Source of the DNA: JAGOEF01 sp029564465
GTDB taxonomy: Bacteria; Bacteroidota; Bacteroidia; Bacteroidales; ML635J-15
NCBI GenBank assembly: GCA_029564465.1
Contig: JAKQPY010000056.1
Coordinates: 1-64,000, forward strand
Direction: 5' to 3'
DNA length: 64,000 nucleotides
Each line of letters begins with the position of its first letter. Position 1 is the stretch's first letter. Of the stretch, positions 36,588 through 46,370 are shown one piece after another. The notes beneath the pieces were generated by a model. It worked only from the letters and a program-made list of their open reading frames with translations. It was not told the DNA's origin and ran no database searches. The translations under genes were made by a program, and so were the position numbers.

Positions 36588-38315
36588 ATGAGAAAAAATT
36601 TACTTCTGGTGGCACTATTGTTTGCAGCCGCTCTGGCTGGTGCACAAACCACCATTTTCAGCGAAAACTTCGACGGTCTTACCGCCGGACAAACAGTGAA
36701 TTCCCAGCAACCTCTGTTTTATCCCTGGACAGGTCAGGTTGCTGAAAATGGCTACGTGAGTGATGTTCAATCGCATTCAGCGAGCAATTCAATGAAAATC
36801 ATCAACAATAATGATATGGTTTTCAATTTTGGCGATAAAACCAGCGGTGAATTTGATGTAAACTTCTGGGTTTATGTCGTTGCGGGTCAGGGAGGTTATT
36901 TCAATGTGGAACATGACTTCGGTACTTCCTGGGCATTTGCATTCTATTTCAGGACTGATGGTACCTGCGACCTGATTCAGGGTGGTGTAACAACCAATTT
37001 TGCTTATGCTGCCGATACCTGGATGCAGGTAGAACTGAATATTAATCTCGAAACCGATCAGGCAACAGCCTGGGTTGATGGCACCGAAATTCTGACCTGG
37101 ACATTCTCGAACGAAGAAGATGCTGCCGGTGGACAAAACAAACTGGATGTTATCAATTTTTACGGACTTCATCAGACAAGCACCGGTGTAAACAATTCGG
37201 AATATTATGTTGATGATTTCGAATATATCGAAATTCAGAGTGGCATTGCTCCGGCAACTATCGATGTTGAAACAGCCACCATTACTACCGATGGCACAAC
37301 CACTGAATTGCTCAACATTGCCAATGTGGGCGAACTCGAAATGAATTACAAGGCATATCCTGTGTTTCAGGATCCTGCACTCACTTCAAACCTGATTGAC
37401 GGACAGATGAATTATGACCTTGATATTGTAACTGCCATTGGCTGGCAGGAAAGCTTCGAAGTGGATGTTGCAGTACGTATGGGAACCGACATTACATCAC
37501 AGCATATTGGACAGGTGATTCACTATATTACTTTCTTTATTAACGACCTTCCTGCTACCGAAAACATCACGGTGTATGTCTGGTCGAAAGGCGAATATAC
37601 CCAACCCGGAACTTCAACCGTGTTGTTCGAACAGGTAATGACCCCAACAGCCCAATCGTGGAATGCCGTTACACTTGATAACCCCATTGTTATTACCGGC
37701 GACGAACTGTGGATTGGATATCGTTTTACCGGACCTGCCGGTGGTTTTACTTTGGGTGTTGATGACCAACCTGTTGTTCCGGGAACCTGCTACCTGCGTA
37801 CCGGTCCTGTTTGGACTGAATTTACCGGTGTTGAAGGAACCGGAAACTTCTGCATCCGTGCCGAAGTTGAAGGTGCCGGATGGCCCGTATGGCTTAATGT
37901 TGCTCCTGGTAGTGGTACTTTGGCCGCCGGTGCAAATACCGACCTGAACCTCAGTTTTAACACTGCCGGTCTGGTGAACGGAACTTACTATGCTGATGTG
38001 GTAATCGGAGCCAACGATCCCGATCAGCAATGGACAGAAGTTCCTGTTGAACTCACATATTTTGTTGGTATCGACAATCAGACATCGGTTGGAGTAATGA
38101 CTTACCCGAACCCGACACGCGATTTTGTAAACATTGTAACCGACAATCAGATTGAATCGGTAAACGTGTTTAATACAGCCGGTCAATGTGTGATTTCTCT
38201 TAACGTGAATGCTGCCAGCACCTCTATCGACATAAGCAGCCTTTCAACAGGAAACTATATCATCGAAGTGAGTGTTGCAGGTGCAACTACCCGCAGCCAG
38301 CTTGTAGTTGAGTAG
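36588..38315 (+). CDS. T9SS-secreted protein with LamG-like jelly-roll domain
   Basis: A 575-residue protein. The signal peptide (1-19, ending ALAGAQ) is followed by a concanavalin/LamG-like domain (about 22-215; ENFDGLTAGQ ... YYVDDFEYIEI). A fibronectin-like or DUF-type middle (about 220-470) and a strand-rich linker follow, with a T9SS sorting domain at about 500-575 (TYPNPTRDFVNIV ... TTRSQLVVE). No catalytic residues were recognised. Glycan or surface binding is the likely role. A perfect terminator follows. Confidence 0.87.
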   Translation: MRKNLLLVALLFAAALAGAQTTIFSENFDGLTAGQTVNSQQPLFYPWTGQVAENGYVSDVQSHSASNSMKIINNNDMVFNFGDKTSGEFDVNFWVYVVAGQGGYFNVEHDFGTSWAFAFYFRTDGTCDLIQGGVTTNFAYAADTWMQVELNINLETDQATAWVDGTEILTWTFSNEEDAAGGQNKLDVINFYGLHQTSTGVNNSEYYVDDFEYIEIQSGIAPATIDVETATITTDGTTTELLNIANVGELEMNYKAYPVFQDPALTSNLIDGQMNYDLDIVTAIGWQESFEVDVAVRMGTDITSQHIGQVIHYITFFINDLPATENITVYVWSKGEYTQPGTSTVLFEQVMTPTAQSWNAVTLDNPIVITGDELWIGYRFTGPAGGFTLGVDDQPVVPGTCYLRTGPVWTEFTGVEGTGNFCIRAEVEGAGWPVWLNVAPGSGTLAAGANTDLNLSFNTAGLVNGTYYADVVIGANDPDQQWTEVPVELTYFVGIDNQTSVGVMTYPNPTRDFVNIVTDNQIESVNVFNTAGQCVISLNVNAASTSIDISSLSTGNYIIEVSVAGATTRSQLVVE

Positions 38316-38325
38316 GACTTAAAAC

Positions 38326-38361
38326 AAATAAGAAAAGCCGTTTTTACGGCTTTTCTTATTT
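38326..38361 (+). terminator. Long perfect hairpin after the LamG-like gene
   Basis: A 15-bp perfect stem AAATAAGAAAAGCCG/CGGCTTTTCTTATTT with a six-base loop. The 3' arm itself supplies the T-rich end. The next start codon is only 15 bp downstream. Confidence 0.9.
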
Positions 38362-38376
38362 ATATGGCATTGAAAA

Positions 38377-39036
38377 ATGAAAATACCCACATTTGTTACA
38401 CTTGCCTTGCTGTTTATTGGTGAATTGGCTTCAGGACAAAAACTGCTCCCTGGCAAACTTACCTATTGTTCTGGAGAGACGAAAGATGCATTTATCGAAA
38501 TACCCTATATATGCAACGCAAAGAAAATCAGATTTAAAGAGACTGAAAATTCTGATTTGTTAGTGGTTTCTTCATCGGAGCTTCAATCAATTTCAGTTCT
38601 TTCGACCACTGGAGAGCAATATGTTTTTGAATATGTGCTAATTCGTAACTTATTAACGAAGAAGGCGAAAAAAAGGTTTTGGTCATTCGTTTTAGTGTCC
38701 GGTATTAATACACTTTATATTGTTCCATGGTTTTACGATATTAATAAGCAAGGTGAAATTGTATTTATTGTCCAGACTATGAATGGAATTGAAGATTTTG
38801 GCTTTTATTTAAAGAAACAAAACTCTGATGTTGCAGAATATTTTTGTCATGGACCCATCCCTGGAAATACGGACCTTCACCGTATTCATGATGGTGTGTT
38901 TGTTAAAGAGTGTAATAGAATGCTGGCAGATTGTCCTGAACTGGTTTCCAGAATAAAGAACTATGAATTGCGATACGAAAAAATGTTGGAAGTTATTAGA
39001 CAATATAATTTATGTACGTCGTTGCCGAATCAGTAA
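38377..39036 (+). CDS. Exported protein of unknown function
   Basis: A 219-residue protein with a signal peptide (about 1-20, ending LASGQ). The mature part contains KLLPGKLTYCSGETKDAFIEIPY, reminiscent of the start of small Bacteroidetes proteins with a solvent-exposed beta domain, and a Cys-containing C-terminal half. No family was recognised. The gene looks more A+T-rich than its neighbours and uses more AT-ending codons, which could mean recent acquisition. The 279 bp after it carries no visible gene. Confidence 0.65.
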   Translation: MKIPTFVTLALLFIGELASGQKLLPGKLTYCSGETKDAFIEIPYICNAKKIRFKETENSDLLVVSSSELQSISVLSTTGEQYVFEYVLIRNLLTKKAKKRFWSFVLVSGINTLYIVPWFYDINKQGEIVFIVQTMNGIEDFGFYLKKQNSDVAEYFCHGPIPGNTDLHRIHDGVFVKECNRMLADCPELVSRIKNYELRYEKMLEVIRQYNLCTSLPNQ

Positions 39037-39315
39037 CCACTTACCAATAATATGATTCTTTGAATAATATTTAATGAAAAATATGACTTTTTTCATTGCA
39101 ATTGCAGAGTCAACGAATTGATAAAGTGTAGTTTTGATTATCCATTCCATTTATAGCAAAGTAGCCCCCACTGCGAAAATTGTTTCTTTTTGATTTGACA
39201 TTAATGGATTACCTTGATTTACAGATAAGTTATTTACAATACCGTCAGTTGAAATTACACCCTAGAACTACTGCATATTTTTATTAATTTTACACCCAAT
39301 TTTAAAACCGAAATT

Positions 39316-40059
39316 ATGGAATTGCTAAAAGATAAAGTAGTAGTAGTAACCGGAGCAGCACGGGGAATCGGACGTGCCATTGCATTGGGTGTGGCCCGTC
39401 AGGGTGCGCAGGTAGCATTTACCGATCTGAAAGCCGACGATAATTTTAATAGCCTGCTTGCCGAACTTAAGGCCATGGGAATCAAAGCAGCCGGATACGA
39501 ATCGAATGCAGCAGTTCTCGCTGATGCCGAAAAACTGGTAACCGATGTTACCAATGATTTTGGACGGATTGACGTACTGGTAAACAATGCCGGTATTACC
39601 CGCGATACCTTGCTCATGCGGATGACCGAGGAACAGTGGGATATGGTCATAAATGTGAATCTGAAGTCGGTTTTCAATCTCACTAAGGCTGTGCAGCGCC
39701 CTATGCTGAAACAGCGCAGTGGCTCAATTGTCAATGTGAGTTCGGTTGTTGGTGTTAACGGGAATGCCGGACAGGCAAACTATGCTGCTTCTAAAGCCGG
39801 CATTATAGGTTTCACCAAATCAGTAGCCAAGGAACTCGGTCCGCGTAATATTCGTTGCAATGCGATTGCCCCTGGTTTCATCGAAACCGAAATGACTGCA
39901 GTGTTGCCCGAAGAGGTAAGGGCAGCCTGGAATGAAAAAATCCCGCTCCGCAGGGCAGGTAAACCCGAAGATGTTGCCGATGTCGTTGTGTTTCTCGGAT
40001 CGGATTTGTCTTCGTATGTTACAGGTCAGACCATCAGCATTTGCGGCGGTATGATTTAA
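39316..40059 (+). CDS. fabG: 3-oxoacyl-ACP reductase (SDR family)
   Basis: Short-chain dehydrogenase of 247 residues that reduces 3-oxoacyl-ACP with NADPH in fatty-acid synthesis. The dinucleotide motif TGAARGIG is at 12-19 and NNAG at 90-93. The catalytic Ser is in VNVSSVVG (142/143), with Tyr156 and Lys160 in NYAASK. The C-terminus IAPGFIETEMT ... YVTGQTISICGGM matches FabG closely. The start is the ATG at 39316. The VWA-type membrane protein gene begins 11 bp after the stop. Confidence 0.95.
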   Translation: MELLKDKVVVVTGAARGIGRAIALGVARQGAQVAFTDLKADDNFNSLLAELKAMGIKAAGYESNAAVLADAEKLVTDVTNDFGRIDVLVNNAGITRDTLLMRMTEEQWDMVINVNLKSVFNLTKAVQRPMLKQRSGSIVNVSSVVGVNGNAGQANYAASKAGIIGFTKSVAKELGPRNIRCNAIAPGFIETEMTAVLPEEVRAAWNEKIPLRRAGKPEDVADVVVFLGSDLSSYVTGQTISICGGMI

Positions 40060-40070
40060 ACTTTTATTAA

Positions 40071-42146
40071 ATGATTGCAAACATTTCGTGGTGGTGGTGG
40101 CTGTTGTTCCTGATTGCGTCGGTGGGAATGGCCTTCCTGCTGTACTACCGCGAGAAGTCGTTGCGCGAATGGAAACCCTGGCAGAAAATCCTGATGTTTT
40201 CGCTGAGGTTCCTGTTCATTTTTATCATTTTTACCTTACTGTTTGCGCCACTCATCAAAACAAACAAACGTATTTCGGATAAGCCCGTTGTTGTAATTGC
40301 CCAGGATAATTCATCGTCGGTGTGTATTAACTCCGATTCGTTGTATTACCGGAACGTATACTCTTCTGATTTACAGAAACTTGTCAACCGTTTGTCGGAA
40401 AACTATCACGTAGTACGCTATACTTTTGGCGATGCTGTCCGCAGCGATTCTCTGATTGATTTCAGCGATGCATCTACCCGTATGGCAGATATATTTCCCG
40501 TAATAACAGCTGCGTACGCAGGTATGAATCTCGGAGCCATTATTGTAGCCGGTGATGGCATTTATAATCAGGGCGAAAATCCGGTATATTCTCAAAAACC
40601 ACCTGTGGCAATATATACTGTTGCGCTGGGCGATACACTGCCGTCGAAAGATGTTTATATCCGTGAGGTGCAACACAACAAGGCAGCATTTTACAAGAAT
40701 CGCTTTCCGGTGAGAATTATGCTTTCGGCCGATAAGTGTAAAGGCGAAAATCTGCATATCGAAATATCGGGCTCTGCCGGTAAACTCTTCGAAAAAGATG
40801 TGCTGTCGGATTCCGATGATTTTATGTATACGGTTGATGCCGAGCTAGAGGCTTCGCCCAAAGGATTACAGGAATATAAGGTAAGCGTATCACAACTGAA
40901 AGGCGAAATCAGCACAGGAAACAATACACGCATTTTTGTTGTTGATGTGGTCGATAACCGGAAAAATATTCTTTTTCTTGCTAACGGTTCGCATCCCGAT
41001 TTGGGGGCCATGGTTTTCGCACTGAAGAATAATCCTGACTACAGCATTACAACAGCATCGATTGCTGAGTTTTCCGGAAAAATTGATGATTATCAGTTTG
41101 TGGTGTTGCACCAATTGCCTTCGCTTGACAATGCGGCCTCTCAGGTTATGAAACAGTTGTCGGTACGTAGAATTCCCGCGCTTTATATTTTGGGCGCACG
41201 CAGCTCGGTTGATGCATTCAATCAGTTGCAGACAGGGCTTAAAATAGTGTCGGCAAAAACATCTTCCGATGAGGCTTCACCGGTTGCTGTTTCAGGTTTT
41301 TCGGCTTTTACCGTTGATCAGGATTTACTCGAAAATATGTCTTCGTTACCACCACTGGTGACTCCTTTTGGAGATTATAAAATTACTTCGAATGCAAAAG
41401 TGTTGATGAACCAACGTATTAGTACCGTGAATACCGATAAACCCCTGATGATGTTTATTGATGAAGCAGGTATTCGCAGCGGAATTATTACCGGAGAAGG
41501 TATTTGGCGATGGCGCTTGCATTTGTACCGGCTTACCGGTTCGCACGAAGTGTTTGATGGGCTCATAAACCGGATAATTCAATATCTCGTAAATACCCGG
41601 CTGAAACAGAGCCTGATGGTTGATTCGAAACGTATTTTTACTACGGGTGAAGCGGTAATTCTCGAAGCCGAATTTTATAACGAAGCTTTCGAATTACGCA
41701 ATTCCTCTGAATTGAAAGTAAGCGTTCGCGATAGCTCGGCCCGCGAAATAAAACTCAGCTTCGAAAGGACCGGGGACTATTATTCGTTAAATATGGGTTC
41801 GATGGCCCCTGGTCGGTACAGCTATTCGGCAGCACTGGAATTCGACCGGAAAACCTATTCCGCGTCGGGAGAGTTTGTTGTGATTGATGTCAGCACCGAA
41901 AGTCTGGTAACACGCGCCAATCACGATGTAATGTACCGTCTGGCCAACGAGAATGGAGGTGAAATGTTTTATCCTTCACAGATGAATGCTTTGGCAGAGG
42001 CTATCGAAAACAACGAAAATATTGTCCCCCGGGTTTACATTCATTCGAAACTGACCAATCTGATTGACCTGAAATGGTTGTTTTTTGTTATCCTTCTGTT
42101 TGCCTCAACCGAATGGTTCTTCCGTAAGTATTGGGGAAGCTACTAA
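40071..42146 (+). CDS. VWA-like integral membrane protein (BatA-related architecture)
   Basis: A 691-residue protein. Two membrane helices lie near the N-terminus (about 7-24 and 41-63) and one near the C-terminus (about 668-685). Between them is a large periplasmic part beginning with a VWA/glutamine-amidotransferase-like alpha/beta region (PVVVIAQDNSSSVCI, where DNSSS matches the MIDAS DxSxS). GAIIVAGDGIYNQGENP and a later strand region follow. Similar proteins in Bacteroidetes are annotated as hypothetical or VWA proteins. The function is unknown. It follows fabG closely. Confidence 0.75.
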   Translation: MIANISWWWWLLFLIASVGMAFLLYYREKSLREWKPWQKILMFSLRFLFIFIIFTLLFAPLIKTNKRISDKPVVVIAQDNSSSVCINSDSLYYRNVYSSDLQKLVNRLSENYHVVRYTFGDAVRSDSLIDFSDASTRMADIFPVITAAYAGMNLGAIIVAGDGIYNQGENPVYSQKPPVAIYTVALGDTLPSKDVYIREVQHNKAAFYKNRFPVRIMLSADKCKGENLHIEISGSAGKLFEKDVLSDSDDFMYTVDAELEASPKGLQEYKVSVSQLKGEISTGNNTRIFVVDVVDNRKNILFLANGSHPDLGAMVFALKNNPDYSITTASIAEFSGKIDDYQFVVLHQLPSLDNAASQVMKQLSVRRIPALYILGARSSVDAFNQLQTGLKIVSAKTSSDEASPVAVSGFSAFTVDQDLLENMSSLPPLVTPFGDYKITSNAKVLMNQRISTVNTDKPLMMFIDEAGIRSGIITGEGIWRWRLHLYRLTGSHEVFDGLINRIIQYLVNTRLKQSLMVDSKRIFTTGEAVILEAEFYNEAFELRNSSELKVSVRDSSAREIKLSFERTGDYYSLNMGSMAPGRYSYSAALEFDRKTYSASGEFVVIDVSTESLVTRANHDVMYRLANENGGEMFYPSQMNALAEAIENNENIVPRVYIHSKLTNLIDLKWLFFVILLFASTEWFFRKYWGSY

Positions 42147-42253
42147 GTCAAAGGTCTAAATAACTGTAATTTAATTATATAGCGAATAAATGCTTTGTCT
42201 CGTATTTAATGTAAATTATTTGAATATAATTTATATTTATAAAGTAATTCAGT

Positions 42254-42261
42254 TACATTTG
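42254..42261 (+). promoter_or_regulatory. -7 element upstream of the polyamine operon (TACATTTG)
   Basis: TACATTTG matches TAnnTTTG and lies 33 bp upstream of the decarboxylase ATG. No TTTG at the ideal 19-bp distance was found. Confidence 0.45.
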
Positions 42262-42293
42262 CAAAATAATAAACAAGTAAAGCGATTAGATAA

Positions 42294-43694
42294 ATGAAAC
42301 TCAGGTATGTTGATTTAATTGAGCAGTCGTTCGAATTCCCTCAGGAGGAATTCTATGTTGAAGATGGCGAGTTATATTTTCATGATATAGCTCTGATGGA
42401 TATTGTGAAGCAATATGGCACGCCTCTCAAGTTTACCTACCTGCCCAGAATCAGCGAAAATATTAACCGTGCCCGGGTGTGGTTCAATGTGGCTATTGCT
42501 AAGGCAAACTATACGGGCAAGTACATTCAGTGTTATTGCACCAAGAGTAATCACTTCTCGTTTGTGCTCGAAGAAGTCCTTAAAAATAAAGTACACCTTG
42601 AGACCAGTTCTGCATTTGATGTTGATATTATAAAGTCGCTTGAGCTGGAGAATATCATTGATAAGTCGCTTCATGTTGTGTGCAATGGGTATAAAATGCC
42701 GGCTTATATCGAAAAGATAGCTGAATTAATTAACAGTGGTTATGCCAATGTTATTCCTGTTTTGGATAATACAACTGAACTGGATAGCATACTTGAACAA
42801 ACAGATAGGCATATTAATATTGGTATCAGAATTGCATCGGAAGAGGAACCAAAGTTTGAGTTCTACACCAGTCGCCTCGGTTTAGGTTATAAAAATATTA
42901 TGGATTACTATGAAACCAATATCCAAAACAACCCCCAGGTAAGTCTGAAGATGCTACATTTTTTTATCAATACCGGTATAAAAGACACTGCCTATTATTG
43001 GAACGAACTTCACAAATGCCTTCAGGTATATTGTCAGCTTAAAAAGATTTGCCCGAGCCTGAATGCATTGAATATAGGCGGAGGATTTCCGGTTAAGAAC
43101 AACCTGACCTTCGAATATGAATACGAATATATGGCTGAAGAGATTGTAAACCAGATAAAGATAGCCTGCGAAGAAAACGAAGTTGAGGAACCGGATATTT
43201 ACACTGAATTCGGCACATTTACCGTGGGTGAAAGTGGCGGTGCTCTCTATTCGGTGGTTAACCAGAAGCAACAGAACGACAGGGAAAAATGGAACATGAT
43301 CGACAGTTCATTTATCACCACCTTGCCCGATACGTGGGCAACGAGTAAACGATTTTTAATGTTACCGGTAAACCATTGGGAGAAACCTTACGAAAGGGTT
43401 TTTCTGGGTGGCCTTACCTGCGACAGCGACGATTACTATAATTCGGAACAACACGTAAATGCTATTTATCTACCGGAATTCGATCCTGAGGATGTTCTCT
43501 ACCTGGGTTTCTTTAATATCGGAGCTTATCAGGAAACCATTGGTGGTTTTGGTGGTTTGCAGCACTGCCTGATTCCTTGTCCTAAGCATATTATTATCAA
43601 TAAAGATGAGGACGGCAAAATTACCACCCGCATGTTTTCGAAGGAGCAAAGCTACAAGTCGATGCTCAGGATATTGGGCTACAATTATTCATAA
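42294..43694 (+). CDS. Arginine decarboxylase-type PLP enzyme
   Basis: A 466-residue PLP-dependent decarboxylase of the alanine-racemase fold (ornithine/diaminopimelate/arginine decarboxylase group), short like other Bacteroidetes members annotated as arginine decarboxylase. Lys84 (QCYCTKSN) is the candidate PLP lysine. ALNIGGGFPV is the phosphate-binding loop, and YTEFGTFTVGESGG and GLTCDSDDYY are the substrate-site segments. The neighbouring agmatinase-like gene supports arginine to agmatine as the reaction; lysine or diaminopimelate decarboxylation is less likely. Cytosolic. First gene of the operon. Confidence 0.85.
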   Translation: MKLRYVDLIEQSFEFPQEEFYVEDGELYFHDIALMDIVKQYGTPLKFTYLPRISENINRARVWFNVAIAKANYTGKYIQCYCTKSNHFSFVLEEVLKNKVHLETSSAFDVDIIKSLELENIIDKSLHVVCNGYKMPAYIEKIAELINSGYANVIPVLDNTTELDSILEQTDRHINIGIRIASEEEPKFEFYTSRLGLGYKNIMDYYETNIQNNPQVSLKMLHFFINTGIKDTAYYWNELHKCLQVYCQLKKICPSLNALNIGGGFPVKNNLTFEYEYEYMAEEIVNQIKIACEENEVEEPDIYTEFGTFTVGESGGALYSVVNQKQQNDREKWNMIDSSFITTLPDTWATSKRFLMLPVNHWEKPYERVFLGGLTCDSDDYYNSEQHVNAIYLPEFDPEDVLYLGFFNIGAYQETIGGFGGLQHCLIPCPKHIIINKDEDGKITTRMFSKEQSYKSMLRILGYNYS

Positions 43695-43746
43695 TAATTA
43701 TTGATAAGCCGGTTTTATTTCCTGATATTTGCAAAAATTTTTTGAT

Positions 43747-44595
43747 ATGCTAGCAACCTATGCCGGAATTCCTGTAGAATACTCTCGTCCTGAATTTGCC
43801 AGAATTGTATTGTTACCGGTGGCTTACGATGGTACTTCCACCTGGGTTAAGGGTTCCGACCGGGGACCGGATGCATTTTTGCATGCTTCCGAAAATATGG
43901 AATTGTACGATATCGAGACCGGAACTGAAGTTTACAGGCAAGGCGTGAATCTGTTGCCTGTTATGCGCGATTTTGGATCTCCCGAATCAATGACTGAGGC
44001 AGTATTTGCAAAGGCCCTCGATATTATGAAATCAGGGCGTTTGTTCAGCATGGTGGGTGGCGAACATTCGGTGAGCATTGGTGCCTTGCGGGCTGCCCGA
44101 CAGGTTTTTGGCGATATTACCGTATTGCAGTTTGATGCACATACCGATTTGAGACCCGAATACGATGGCTCAGCCTGCAATCACGCCTGTGCTGTGCACG
44201 AAGCATCGAAACACAGCAATCTCGTGCAGGTGGGAATCCGAAGCATGGATGTAAGCGAACTGGAGTTTATGAACCGCGAAAATGTATTTTTTGCCCACGA
44301 GATTCAGGGGAACCAGCAATGGATGGAGGATGTGTGCAGCAAAATTACTTCCAGGGTATATATTACCATCGACCTCGATGTTTTCGACCCTTCGCAGTTG
44401 CCTTCCACCGGTACTCCTGAGCCAGGGGGACTGTGGTTCTATCAGGTAACGGAATTGTTGCGTAAAGTTATTGCCACATCACAAGTGATTGGATTCGATA
44501 TAGTTGAGTTATGCCCTAATCCAACCGAAAAATCCAGCGATTTTCTCGCTGCCAAACTGTACTATAAAATTCTGAGTTATATTTTTAAATCCTGA
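43747..44595 (+). CDS. speB: Agmatinase-like ureohydrolase
   Basis: A 282-residue binuclear manganese enzyme expected to convert agmatine to putrescine and urea. Metal motifs are GGEHS, DAHTDLR and DLDVFDPS, with GTPEPGG near the C-terminus; all are intact. The ATG at 43747 is preferred over an in-frame TTG six codons upstream. Agmatinase rather than arginase is inferred from the neighbours. A GATATTTG element overlaps the upstream spacer (43724-43731), possibly an internal promoter. The next gene starts 5 bp after its stop. Confidence 0.9.
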   Translation: MLATYAGIPVEYSRPEFARIVLLPVAYDGTSTWVKGSDRGPDAFLHASENMELYDIETGTEVYRQGVNLLPVMRDFGSPESMTEAVFAKALDIMKSGRLFSMVGGEHSVSIGALRAARQVFGDITVLQFDAHTDLRPEYDGSACNHACAVHEASKHSNLVQVGIRSMDVSELEFMNRENVFFAHEIQGNQQWMEDVCSKITSRVYITIDLDVFDPSQLPSTGTPEPGGLWFYQVTELLRKVIATSQVIGFDIVELCPNPTEKSSDFLAAKLYYKILSYIFKS

Positions 44596-44599
44596 TAAC

Positions 44600-45571
44600 A
44601 TGAATTCAAAACCGATTACCCGTTTTATCGAGGAACACTACCGGCATTTTAATGCCGCGGTAATTATCGATGCTGCCGTTGCATACGAAAAGCTTATCGA
44701 AAACAAGGGAAATATGATGGTGACCCTGGCAGGAGCTATGAGCACTGCCGAGTTGGGAAGGTCGCTTGCCGAAATGATTCGTCAGAACAAAGTGCAGATT
44801 ATTTCGTGCACCGGCGCCAATTTAGAAGAAGATGTTTTTAATCTGGTGGCACACACCCATTATGTAAGGGTACCTCACTACCGTGATTTGTCACCCCAGG
44901 ATGAACAGGATCTGTATGATAAGGGAATGAACCGTGTTACCGATACGTGTATCCCCGAAGATGTTGCTTTCCGTAAGATTGAGAAAAAAATGCTGAAAAT
45001 ATGGAAAAAAGCTAAGGCTGAAGGTAAACGTTATTTTCCTCACGAGTTCATGTATCAGCTGCTTCTTTCGGGCGAACTGGATAACGATTATGAAATCGAT
45101 CCAAAAAATTCGTGGCTTCTGGCCGCTGCACATCGTAACATGCCAATGATTGTTCCGGGCTGGGAAGACAGCACTATGGGCAATATGTTTGCTGCTGCTG
45201 TCATTCGTGGTGATATCGACGTCAGTATTCTGAAAACAGGTATTGAATATATGGTTTATCTGGCACAGTGGTACCGCGAAAACGGACAAGCCGGAGTGGG
45301 TTTCTTCCAGATTGGAGGTGGCATTGCCGGTGATTTTCCGATTTGTGTGGTGCCCATGATGATTCAGGACCTCGAATGGGAAGAAACGCCGTTCTGGGCA
45401 TATTTTTGTCAAATCAGCGATTCAACAACGAGTTATGGCTCGTATTCAGGTGCAGTGCCAAATGAAAAAATTACATGGGGAAAGCTTTCGCCCGAAACGC
45501 CCCGGTTTATTATTGAATCGGATGCTACCATTGTAGCACCCTTGGTGTTTGCTCATGTGCTTGGCTGGTAA
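44600..45571 (+). CDS. Deoxyhypusine synthase-family protein (possible homospermidine synthase)
   Basis: A 323-residue NAD-dependent aminobutyl transferase. It has the family glycine-rich loop SGA (283-285), GGGIAGDFP and VPGWEDSTMGN. The catalytic lysine is Lys295 in WGK, which forms the enzyme-aminobutyl intermediate in eukaryotic deoxyhypusine synthase. Bacteria lack eIF5A, the eukaryotic substrate. Next to decarboxylase and agmatinase genes, the likely job is to build a longer polyamine such as homospermidine from putrescine. This is inference. The terminator downstream closes the operon. Confidence 0.85.
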   Translation: MNSKPITRFIEEHYRHFNAAVIIDAAVAYEKLIENKGNMMVTLAGAMSTAELGRSLAEMIRQNKVQIISCTGANLEEDVFNLVAHTHYVRVPHYRDLSPQDEQDLYDKGMNRVTDTCIPEDVAFRKIEKKMLKIWKKAKAEGKRYFPHEFMYQLLLSGELDNDYEIDPKNSWLLAAAHRNMPMIVPGWEDSTMGNMFAAAVIRGDIDVSILKTGIEYMVYLAQWYRENGQAGVGFFQIGGGIAGDFPICVVPMMIQDLEWEETPFWAYFCQISDSTTSYGSYSGAVPNEKITWGKLSPETPRFIIESDATIVAPLVFAHVLGW

Positions 45572-45587
45572 GACGAGCCTGATTTAA

Positions 45588-45622
45588 TAAAAAAAAAGCG
45601 GCAGATTTTCTGTCGCTTTTTC
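45588..45622. terminator. Bidirectional terminator between DHS-like and lipoprotein genes
   Basis: An imperfect stem AAAAAGCGGCAGA/TCTGTCGCTTTTT (about 45594-45621) is flanked by an A-run and a T-run. It fits termination of both convergent genes. Confidence 0.85.
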
Positions 45623-45635
45623 TTTACCAAGTAAT

Positions 45636-46139
45636 TTACTCTTTAATAAAGGTGTAAGTCTCTTCGTCTTTATTGTAAAAGAAACTCAGGTCCTTATGAG
45701 TTTTGAAAAAATTATACAGATCTGTTGAATTGTCATATACTTCATCAATATTATCGGTTACCTCAAATAGTTTAAACTCGCCGGGAGTCGAAAAGTCCAT
45801 TTTATAGAAATAATACGTCCCATCTTGCAACATGTTAGCGAAGCGTGTGTTGCCAATGGTTGTAAAATGGGCAGTGTAGGTTCCCGAACTGGTGTAGATA
45901 CTGTCGGTAGAATTGTACTCATATTGCTCAACGAGAAATTTTTTTCCATCCATTTTCGTGAAAATATAGTACTTTGGGAAGTCGCTGTATTCATCAACTT
46001 TAAGCCATTTTCCATAAATTACCGGATCAACGTTTTCGGTAGCGCCTGTCAAAGGCACTGTGGATGAGTAGGGGCAGGCAGTAAAGATAAACGCCATGGC
46101 TGCAAACAGTGCAACGATAATTAGTGAATGTTTTTTCAT
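45636..46139 (-). CDS. Lipoprotein of unknown function
   Basis: A 167-residue protein with a signal peptide and lipobox (FTAC, Cys22). The mature part begins with a proline-rich stretch (YSSTVPLTG) followed by a beta-rich domain resembling a lipocalin-like stress/adherence fold (YGKWLKVDEYSDFPKYYIF). No family was assigned. It is divergent from rpmB across about 230 bp that contain the rpmB promoter. Confidence 0.7.
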   Translation of the reverse strand: MKKHSLIIVALFAAMAFIFTACPYSSTVPLTGATENVDPVIYGKWLKVDEYSDFPKYYIFTKMDGKKFLVEQYEYNSTDSIYTSSGTYTAHFTTIGNTRFANMLQDGTYYFYKMDFSTPGEFKLFEVTDNIDEVYDNSTDLYNFFKTHKDLSFFYNKDEETYTFIKE

Positions 46140-46313
46140 ATTTGCGATATTATTTAATAAAGTGTTTTGTATTTACATAAAATATGCCGTTTTTCGACTA
46201 AGCAAAAGTAATGAAAATAATATTGAAACCAATTGAAACATGGCAACAAAATGAAAGGTCTGTCTGGCTGTTTGAGCTTATTTTCACTTTTATTTTAAAA
46301 AAAACTAAAATGT

Positions 46314-46344
46314 TTTGTTTATTACGAAAAATTAACGACTTTTG
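46314..46344 (+). promoter_or_regulatory. Promoter of the rpmB operon
   Basis: TTTG (46314-46317), 19-bp spacer, GACTTTTG (46337-46344). This is one mismatch from TAnnTTTG and 27 bp upstream of the rpmB ATG. Confidence 0.6.
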
Positions 46345-46370
46345 CAGTCCGAATTTAAACAGTGAAAGAT

